From Nitrosomonas sp. Nm166 (lineage in GTDB: Bacteria; Pseudomonadota; Gammaproteobacteria; Burkholderiales; Nitrosomonadaceae): a stretch of 39,352 bases of DNA. How positions within the stretch are numbered: the stretch's first letter is position 1; every line of letters begins with the position of its first letter. The stretch lies in the NCBI RefSeq assembly GCF_900112825.1, contig NZ_FONE01000033.1:1-39352 (forward strand), read 5' to 3'. The position numbers and the translations under genes are program-made. The notes beneath the pieces were generated by a model that saw only the letters and a list, made by a program, of their open reading frames with translations, ran no database searches and had not been told where the DNA came from. Positions 17,954 to 23,915 of the stretch are shown here, in pieces.

Positions 17954-18207
17954 ATATTAATCTGCATATCGAGCGGCTGGTTTTGGATGGCATCAATATT
18001 GGCCCCGATCAAAAGCATTTGCTGCACAGCATTGTCACAACTGAGCTTACCCGGCTACTTACGGAGGGTGATATTTCGCCTAATTTAGCAAAAGGGGTTG
18101 CCATGCCGCGTATTTCCGCCGATAGCATTCAGGTGGCAGGTAATGATCCGGTTCAACTTGGCCAGCAAATCGCACAATCGGTGTACGAAGGAATCAGTCA
18201 TGAATAA
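17950..18207 (+). CDS. Small conserved eCIS-associated protein
   Basis: An 85-residue protein beginning MNINLHIERLVLDGINIGPDQ and ending in a helix LGQQIAQSVYEGISHE. Small proteins of this shape, opening with 'I.IERLVLDGL', follow the AAA+ ATPase gene in other eCIS loci as far as I recall. Function is unknown. It overlaps the ATPase gene by ATGA and the following nuclease-like remnant by eight bases, so it is cotranscribed and probably translationally coupled. It is too small for an enzyme; an adaptor for the ATPase or cargo is a guess. Confidence 0.7.
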   Translation: MNINLHIERLVLDGINIGPDQKHLLHSIVTTELTRLLTEGDISPNLAKGVAMPRISADSIQVAGNDPVQLGQQIAQSVYEGISHE

Positions 18208-18762
18208 GACAATTGCTGCCCAGGACGGCGTGCCAGGCTATATCCTGTCGCGCACCACCGAAAAGAACCACCGGCCGGTTGCTTTTGTGTTTGCCGGTGA
18301 CGCCCAAGAGGAAGATGGTGCACAGGTTTTTCTTCGCTCGAATCGTCTGGAGGACAGTGTGAACTATAAGTCAACGCTGGCGGGTTTGGCCTACCCGACC
18401 TACTACACCGGACTCTTTTCCGATCTGAGAAAAAAGGTTACTTCAGCGGTGGATAAGGCCCGGAAGGGCGGAAAGGGCATCTGGCCCAAGGATAAAACGA
18501 CCCAAGGCTTCACGGTTTCAAGCCTCGCATCGGTCACCGATGACGAAGTCTGCTCAAACTGTTCCGCCGCATCATCAACTTCATGGGCGATGGCGGCAGC
18601 ATCGATGGCTTCAAAGACTATCTTGCTGTTAACCCGGACCCGGTGGTGGAATTGAAGACCGGTCATTTCACCAACCTTGACACCTTTGTTGAGGTCACGG
18701 GCAATGAGGTCAAGTTTACCGTCGAAGCCGAGGATTTGGTGTTTATCGAAAAAGTAGTCTAA
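18200..18762 (+). pseudogene. SNase (thermonuclease)-like protein, truncated and frameshifted
   Basis: From ATG 18200 the frame reads PGYILSRTTEKNHRPVAFVFAGD, then ESVNY-like LEDSVNYKSTLAGLAYPTYY and GGKGIWPKDKT. This matches the C-terminal half of bacterial thermonuclease-family proteins. Around 18545-18560 (after VTDDEV) homology moves to another frame: LLKLFRRIINFMGDGGSIDG, ending VFIEKVV at a TAA at 18760-18762. The original frame runs on to 18655 with an unrelated tail. The catalytic N-terminal half expected for SNases is absent, so the gene seems both truncated and frameshifted. Position directly before a DUF4157 gene suggests it was part of the cargo set. A sequencing error could explain the frameshift but not the missing half. 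Confidence 0.6.
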
Positions 18763-18779
18763 ATGCAACGAGGCAGCCT

Positions 18780-20012
18780 ATGAACGAGAGAGCGCAAAAT
18801 CAGTTAAAGCAGAGTAGCCCTACATTCTTCACGCCGGTTTCAAGCAGCGCATTGCAGCGCAAGTGTGCTTGTGGCAACCATACAACGGCAGGTGGAGAGT
18901 GTCCGGAATGTTCGAAGAAAAAGATGGGGATACAACGAAAGCTCGCTATTAGCGCGAGTAACGACCCGTTGGAACAGGAAGCCGATCGGGTTGCTGATCA
19001 GGTGATGGCGGCCCCAGCCAATGCGGCTGTTAGCAATACACCACTGCGTATCCAGCGCTACATGGGACAAGGGCCAGGAGATACTGGCATTGCTCCTCCT
19101 AGCGTAGACCGCGTACTTGCTAGTTCTGGCAGACCATTGGAACCGGCACTGCGGCAAGATATGGAGCAACGCTTCGGCCATGATTTTTCTCAAGTGAGAG
19201 TGCATACAGGCAGTGCTGCGGAACTATCGGCGCGGGATGTGAATTCTCATGCTTATACAGTGGGAAATCATGTTGTATTTGGTGCAGGGCAATTTGCGCC
19301 TAATTCTAGCGCTGGGAAAAGGTTGATAGCGCATGAATTGACACACGTGGTGCAGCAGAGGGCTACATCCGACATTCATCACTTCTCTATGAATAGAAAC
19401 GGCGAGCCCCGCGTTCAGAGCAGCGAATTACACATGGGGATGGACAATCACTTGGTGCAACGAGTTATGTGCGAGCCTCCCCAACCGAAAATTCCGCTCC
19501 CGGGTGACTGCAGCTGGGCAAAGTACATCGTTCTGCGGGGCTCGGTCGAGACAGCAAAAGCAGTCGTGAATACGCTCGGTGCCTGCTCCGCGGGCGACAG
19601 CTGCCTTTTTCTCGCGACCAAGATCGCTGCCGTCACCGCAGAGATTGCCGCACGCGTAGCAATCATGGAGACGTGCTTCAGGGGCGGAGACGACGGTCAT
19701 TGCACGCAACTGAAAAACAAGATCAACATGATGAATCGTTGCTACCATTTCTTCTCGAACTCTAACTGTCCGCCCGAACTGATCGAAGCGATGGCAGCTG
19801 TCGTCGAGAGTGCGCGTGCGATCATTGCGGCAGCAGCTGTTGGAGTGGCTATAGCGTTGGTTGTCGCGCTTATCGCAGCGATTATAGCACTCGCGAAAGT
19901 TATCGCTGCGCTGGCCGCTGCAGCCGCAGAAGCTGCAGCGGCTGCTGCAGTAATAGCGCTGCTCGTTCTGATCAAGGAAGAGCTCTCACCTGAAGGCTCG
20001 ACAGGTGCGTAA
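18780..20012 (+). CDS. DUF4157 'eCIS core' protein with Ala-rich hydrophobic C-terminus (candidate cargo)
   Basis: This 410-residue protein has three parts. The N-terminus carries a cysteine cassette, C29, C31, C41 and C44, in KCACGNHTTAGGECPEC. Residues about 95-200 are a DUF4157 domain (PLEPALRQDMEQRFGHDFSQVRVHTG) ending in a zincin-like HELTH motif at H185-H189. The C-terminal part from about residue 240 is unrelated to the second DUF4157 protein here. It is Cys-containing (CFRGGDDGHC, NRCYHFF) and then has about 65 nearly uninterrupted hydrophobic and Ala residues (AIIAAAAVGVAIALVVALIA). DUF4157 is the hallmark domain of eCIS-associated toxins and cargo. The C-terminus could insert into membranes, an inference from composition. 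The start has GAGG six bases upstream. Confidence 0.85.
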   Translation: MNERAQNQLKQSSPTFFTPVSSSALQRKCACGNHTTAGGECPECSKKKMGIQRKLAISASNDPLEQEADRVADQVMAAPANAAVSNTPLRIQRYMGQGPGDTGIAPPSVDRVLASSGRPLEPALRQDMEQRFGHDFSQVRVHTGSAAELSARDVNSHAYTVGNHVVFGAGQFAPNSSAGKRLIAHELTHVVQQRATSDIHHFSMNRNGEPRVQSSELHMGMDNHLVQRVMCEPPQPKIPLPGDCSWAKYIVLRGSVETAKAVVNTLGACSAGDSCLFLATKIAAVTAEIAARVAIMETCFRGGDDGHCTQLKNKINMMNRCYHFFSNSNCPPELIEAMAAVVESARAIIAAAAVGVAIALVVALIAAIIALAKVIAALAAAAAEAAAAAAVIALLVLIKEELSPEGSTGA

Positions 20013-20017
20013 TAATC

Positions 20018-20665
20018 ATGCAAGTTAGGTATGACATGAATCTCAGGGCACTATTCTTTAATGCATTCGCATTGCGCCCCCGGCCCCCAGCTAATCAGAT
20101 CATACGGTCGGGAGTGAGTCATTATGAGAGTGATCACTTGCGCGAACTCCTTGCGACAAAGACCTCAACGGAGCTCACGGATTATGAGCTGCGAACCATT
20201 GTCGAAAGCAACCTCTGGATGCTCACGCCGGAAGCCTTCCTCTACTTCCTGCCGGCATTCCTGCGCGCCTCCCTGGAGTCATATGCCTCTCTCAGTGTTT
20301 TTGCCTCTGAGCTTATAGGTGAACTTACCAAACCCTCCCGCACGGACGTCATAGAGGCGCTCGATCGGGCTGCACAGATCCCGACCGGTCTCGGTTTGCC
20401 GGACGACATGATCGAGCTTCTCCGTAAGCAGCAACTGGAATGGTTCGATTCCGGTGCTCCAGCGGCCATTTTCCACGAGCGCTTCGACAACCTAACCCAC
20501 GCCGAAGGTGCCGCAATTCTCGCTTTCTTTGTCGCATTCAAGCAAGCTCACGGCGCTGACTTTCCGTTAGGGGAACTGGACACAGCAATTGACAGGTACT
20601 GGTCGCGCTATCGCAGCTTCGCTTTACTTTCCGATCAACTGCAAAACAAAAACAATCATGAATAA
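20018..20665 (+). CDS. Unknown protein, DUF6714-like; possible immunity or cargo partner
   Basis: The frame opens at ATG 20018, but ATG 20036 has a better ribosome-binding site (TTAGGT) and may be the start; lengths are 215 or 209 residues. The block ESNLWMLTPEAFLYFLPAFLRASL resembles small DUF6714-type proteins of unknown function. The rest is helical and acidic. It lies five bases after the DUF4157 gene and shares its GC-richer composition, so the two probably arrived together. In polymorphic-toxin loci a gene placed so is often the immunity partner. That is an inference, and no immunity family is recognised with certainty. Confidence 0.6.
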   Translation: MQVRYDMNLRALFFNAFALRPRPPANQIIRSGVSHYESDHLRELLATKTSTELTDYELRTIVESNLWMLTPEAFLYFLPAFLRASLESYASLSVFASELIGELTKPSRTDVIEALDRAAQIPTGLGLPDDMIELLRKQQLEWFDSGAPAAIFHERFDNLTHAEGAAILAFFVAFKQAHGADFPLGELDTAIDRYWSRYRSFALLSDQLQNKNNHE

Positions 20666-20761
20666 TAGCCAGCGTAGAATGAAATTATAAAGTGTAGCAG
20701 GTGGTGAAACGATGGAAATGTGATGGTTTTATACGAATAAAACGATGTTACTGGAAAAGGT

Positions 20762-21031
20762 ATGGATAAAATGATTGGTGAGACGATTGCTAAATATTAC
20801 GAGTTATTGGCCGTACCGACTGACTTAAGCGTCACAATGACGCCGCCCATTGATTTTAGTGTTGTGCCCTATAATCTTAGCGACGGCATCGAGGAAAATA
20901 TCATCAAGTTAATAATACATATCCGCCATCACGCCGGGACTTTCCTTGCTCTTAGGACAGCCAGTGAGGGTGCTTGGTGCTTGCAGACCATTGACCTTGA
21001 AGCCAAAGACATCGGTAAACTCACCTGTTAG
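20762..21031 (+). CDS. Small hypothetical protein
   Basis: An 89-residue protein opening MDKMIGETIAKYYELL. I recognise no family. It is soluble, with no signal peptide or membrane segment, and ends in Cys. The second ATG (20771) is better spaced from GGAAAAGG and may be the true start. It sits between the two DUF4157 gene units, preceded by a ~95-base gap. Coding status rests on the open frame, a plausible ribosome-binding site and normal amino-acid composition. Confidence 0.5.
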   Translation: MDKMIGETIAKYYELLAVPTDLSVTMTPPIDFSVVPYNLSDGIEENIIKLIIHIRHHAGTFLALRTASEGAWCLQTIDLEAKDIGKLTC

Positions 21032-21069
21032 TCGTTGCAAATCGAATGAGATATTTAGGAGAAATAGTG

Positions 21070-22833
21070 ATGATTGCCCAACTACAAACCGAAAATAAAG
21101 TTCTCTCAGAACGGTCGTTTATGCCTGTCTTTACTGATTTACTTCAACGGAAGTGCTCCTGTGGCACTCATACGCCAGCAGGCGGGGAGTGCGAGGAATG
21201 CAAGAAAAAACAAGCTTTGCAACGCAAGGCTAATGACCAAAGCGAAGTTTCTGAAGTCCCACTCATCGTGCACGAAGTGCTGCGTTCGCCCGGCCAACTG
21301 CTTGACCCAGAAACCCGCGCTTACATGGAACTGCACTTTGGTCACGACTTTAGCCAAGTGCGAGTGCATACCGATGGAAAGGCGGCCGAATCGGCGCGGG
21401 CGGTGAATGCGCTCGCTTATACTATCGGACAGAATATTGTCTTCGGACAAGGGCAGTATTCACCACAAACCAACAGCGGACGACGATTGATGGCGCACGA
21501 GTTGACCCATACAGTGCAGCAGTCGCGCGGCGGTGTTTCAACTCTGTCTGGTTCGATGCGTGTGAGCAGACCGGGCAACGCTAATGAACGTGAAGCCGAA
21601 ACTGTGACAGAAAAAGTGGTTGCAGCCGGTAGCAATGAAATAAGCGTACCCAATATCCATTCTGCTACTTCAGCAATCCAGCGAATTGGCGACCCGACTA
21701 AAGTTCCGCCGGGGGTGGAACTGGAGTGTGAAATAGCCAGTGACTCACCGCTTGCGCCGGCTGAACAACTGCTGTTCGGCAATAATAGTTCTACTCTCTC
21801 CACTTTGCAGCAGGCACAAATAGATAATTTCGTGTTGAACTGGCAAGCCGCTGGTGGCAACGCGCCCGTGCGAGTGGACGGATATGCCAGCACTCCCGGA
21901 ACGGACGAGTTGAATTGGCGGTTGTCGTGTAATCGCGCCGAAGAAGTAGTCAATGAGCTCACTACTCCTTCCTCTGTGATCCCTGGAATTCCGGTTGATG
22001 TCATTCGCACGGTCGCTCAGGGTGAGACTACCGAGTTCGGTGCGGAGGCCAATAATCGGAGAGCCACAATTTCTTCGCCCATTACACTGCCTCCAACACC
22101 CCCAGCGCCACCGACTCCTGCTCCTTGCACTTTACCACAAAGCTTAGGTAGTGCCCGTGGGTGTGGATCTGGCAATGATTTCGCGCACTTTGACTTTCCC
22201 AGCATTTCAGCGGCATCGGAAGCTAAACTAGCCACCTGGGCTGCTGTCCATAATTCCTCACATCTTCCGTTCCGTTCCCTTGTCTCAGACGGTGATTGCA
22301 TGCTAGAGATGGTTGGCGTGCTGACCAGTCTCGCCGGAGGTGCTGGCTACGCTGCATATTCTCGGTTCGCAGCCGGTACAGGAGGTACCGAGACCCACGG
22401 TCCAGCGAGTGCGCTAGGGTCGATGGCTCTAGGTTGTGGTTCATTTCTGGCTACTATCATTCGAGTCAAAGCCGAAATCGAGGCACAGCTAGCCGCCCAG
22501 TCAGCGAGTGGTGTACTAAATCCGTGCGCTTTGTCAGTAACACCGCCAGAGACACACTTCGAGTTTTCTGACGGAAGGGCTCTCAAAGCGGTTATAGGCG
22601 GCACTCAGGGCGAAGAACTATTTGTGACCGGCTTCACAGGTAGCATTCCTGAGCGTAGTTATTCAATTGATCTACGCTTCATAATTTGCGATGACTTTGG
22701 TGTTGACGAATCCGATCTATATTTTGCTGGCCTCTTTGCTTTCTGGGTCCTTCAACATGAGCGTAGTGCAACTCGGTATGTCCCATTTATCAATCAACTG
22801 GATCTTCCAGTGACAATGAGGGGAACATTTTGA
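21070..22833 (+). CDS. DUF4157 'eCIS core' protein with OmpA-like domain (candidate cargo)
   Basis: The product is 587 residues from ATG 21070, preferred over the open frame from 21046. AGGAG lies eight bases upstream, and with this start the cysteine cassette (KCSCGTHTPAGGECEEC) falls at C29, C31, C41 and C44, exactly as in the first DUF4157 protein. A DUF4157 domain follows (GQLLDPETRAYMELHFGHDFSQ to HELTH at H143-H147). Residues about 225-340 are OmpA-like (LLFGNNSSTLS, RVDGYAS, NWRLSCNRAEEV, EANNRRATI), suggesting peptidoglycan binding, then a Pro-rich linker. The last ~230 residues are unassigned; they end in a beta-rich block (FEFSDGRALKAVIGGTQ, FAFWVLQHERSATRYVPF). There is no signal peptide, consistent with loading into a particle rather than Sec export. 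Confidence 0.85.
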   Translation: MIAQLQTENKVLSERSFMPVFTDLLQRKCSCGTHTPAGGECEECKKKQALQRKANDQSEVSEVPLIVHEVLRSPGQLLDPETRAYMELHFGHDFSQVRVHTDGKAAESARAVNALAYTIGQNIVFGQGQYSPQTNSGRRLMAHELTHTVQQSRGGVSTLSGSMRVSRPGNANEREAETVTEKVVAAGSNEISVPNIHSATSAIQRIGDPTKVPPGVELECEIASDSPLAPAEQLLFGNNSSTLSTLQQAQIDNFVLNWQAAGGNAPVRVDGYASTPGTDELNWRLSCNRAEEVVNELTTPSSVIPGIPVDVIRTVAQGETTEFGAEANNRRATISSPITLPPTPPAPPTPAPCTLPQSLGSARGCGSGNDFAHFDFPSISAASEAKLATWAAVHNSSHLPFRSLVSDGDCMLEMVGVLTSLAGGAGYAAYSRFAAGTGGTETHGPASALGSMALGCGSFLATIIRVKAEIEAQLAAQSASGVLNPCALSVTPPETHFEFSDGRALKAVIGGTQGEELFVTGFTGSIPERSYSIDLRFIICDDFGVDESDLYFAGLFAFWVLQHERSATRYVPFINQLDLPVTMRGTF

Positions 22834-22973
22834 GTCAGATTAATTGGTTGTTGTCGGGTATATTAAGTTTGATTGTGTTCCAGCATAACCTGGACACTAT
22901 GAGGTGCCAGCTTGAGGAGCTTTCTACAAGGGACGATATGAGCAATCGATCTAAAGCCTTTCAGCTCGTGTAG

Positions 22974-22999
22974 GGCGGATTAACGTAGCGTAATCCGCC
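22974..22999. repeat. REP-like palindrome 1
   Basis: GGCGGATTA (22974-22982) and TAATCCGCC (22991-22999) are perfect complements around an eight-base loop containing GTAGC. Palindromes of the type GGCGGATTA-GTAGCGTAATCCGCC are common as dispersed intergenic repeats in several proteobacteria. Confidence 0.7.
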
Positions 23000-23020
23000 G
23001 AATGAAATTACAAAGGCTGC

Positions 23021-23051
23021 ATAGGATGGTAAAGCGTAGCAAAACCTATCA
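23021..23051. repeat. REP-like palindrome 2
   Basis: GGATGGTAAAGCGTAGCAAAACCTATC is an imperfect palindrome of the familiar GATGGGTT-GCGTAGC-AACCCATC type of dispersed repeat. It lies 21 bases after the first palindrome, so the two form a small paired array. The stretch just before it (GAATGAAATTACAAAG) is echoed by GAATGAAATTATAAAG near 20684, in the gap after the DUF6714-like gene. Confidence 0.5.
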
Positions 23052-23161
23052 AAGGACTGAACAATTTGCAGGCTCTAAACCGAAGAAAGTGTTATAGGTA
23101 AGGATAAAGTAAGCGTTGCATTGTTGGTTTATCGGCATACAACAATTGAAAGGAGATAGCG

Positions 23162-23761
23162 ATGAGCGTACAGTTTTTTGGAGAAGACATACTCTTTCTG
23201 CAACGTTTTCTGCAAGGCGCTGGATTTTATACTTCGAAGCTTGACGGTATTTATGGCGAAAAGACCGATGCCGCGTTAAACGCTTTCGAGGAGCGAACTC
23301 AGGAAATCTCCGATACCTTCGGTCAATTCGATGCGCGTAGCGAAAGAAACATAGCGAGTCTTAACCCAAAAGCACAAGAGGTTGCACGGAAATTTCTAAA
23401 GAAGGTCCGGGATGCGGGTATTGATGCCCGAATTATTTCGGGTACTCGCACTTATGTCGAACAAGATGCGTTATTCAGAAAAGGACGATTCGGTAATCCA
23501 CCACCCATTGTCACTAAGGCAAAAGGTGGGCGAAGCAACCATAATTTTGGCATTGCCTGGGATATCGGCATATTCAATGGCGGAGCATATCTTGAAGAAT
23601 CGCCGTTGTATGATAAAGCTGCTGAAGTTGGTTTAGCACCTGAATTGGAATGGGGCGGACACTGGGAAAGTTTTAAGGATAAACCCCATTATCAATTGGC
23701 AACTGGCCTTGTCATAGCCAGCGTACGCGATAGGTTTGAAGTGGGGCAGGCGATTGTTTAG
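23162..23761 (+). CDS. M15-type peptidoglycan peptidase (CwlK/VanY-like), candidate cargo or lysin
   Basis: This 199-residue protein has an N-terminal peptidoglycan-binding-like segment (FLQGAGFYTSKLDGIYGEKTDAALNAFEE, residues about 15-45). A zinc peptidase domain follows: ISGTRTYVEQDALF, then SNHNFGIAWD with ligands H127 and D134, and EWGGHWESFKDKPHYQL with ligand H176. Such enzymes cleave L-Ala-D-Glu or D-Ala-D-Ala bonds in cell-wall peptides. No signal peptide is present, so export would have to be by the particle or by lysis. The start has AAGGAG nearby. It lies between the DUF4157 genes and the subtilase gene, in the accessory block. Roles as cargo, as a tail lysin for penetration, or as a release factor are all possible. 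Confidence 0.85.
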   Translation: MSVQFFGEDILFLQRFLQGAGFYTSKLDGIYGEKTDAALNAFEERTQEISDTFGQFDARSERNIASLNPKAQEVARKFLKKVRDAGIDARIISGTRTYVEQDALFRKGRFGNPPPIVTKAKGGRSNHNFGIAWDIGIFNGGAYLEESPLYDKAAEVGLAPELEWGGHWESFKDKPHYQLATGLVIASVRDRFEVGQAIV

Positions 23762-23915
23762 TTTTTTATAGTCAGTTCCAGCTAACGCAGCCCAAAGGGG
23801 CAAGTTAATAGAAACATCCGTTGCATGAGAATCACCAAAGCATTAAGAATCGAATAGAAATCAAAAAGGTAGCTTTAATTGATTGGAAAAGATATTAAGC
23901 ATGGAGGTTAGTGAA

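Larger units (their letters stand above)
22834..23161. other. Intergenic region with REP-like palindromes, no gene seen
   Basis: The 328 bases between the second DUF4157 gene and the peptidase gene hold no convincing ORF. They contain two imperfect palindromic repeats, annotated separately. A transcription break or internal promoter here is possible, since spacing elsewhere in the locus is much tighter. Confidence 0.6.

Noticed and set aside
21417..22010. 197-codon minus-strand frame inside the second DUF4157 gene
   Set aside because: Antisense shadow; the plus-strand frame carries the DUF4157 and OmpA-like motifs.
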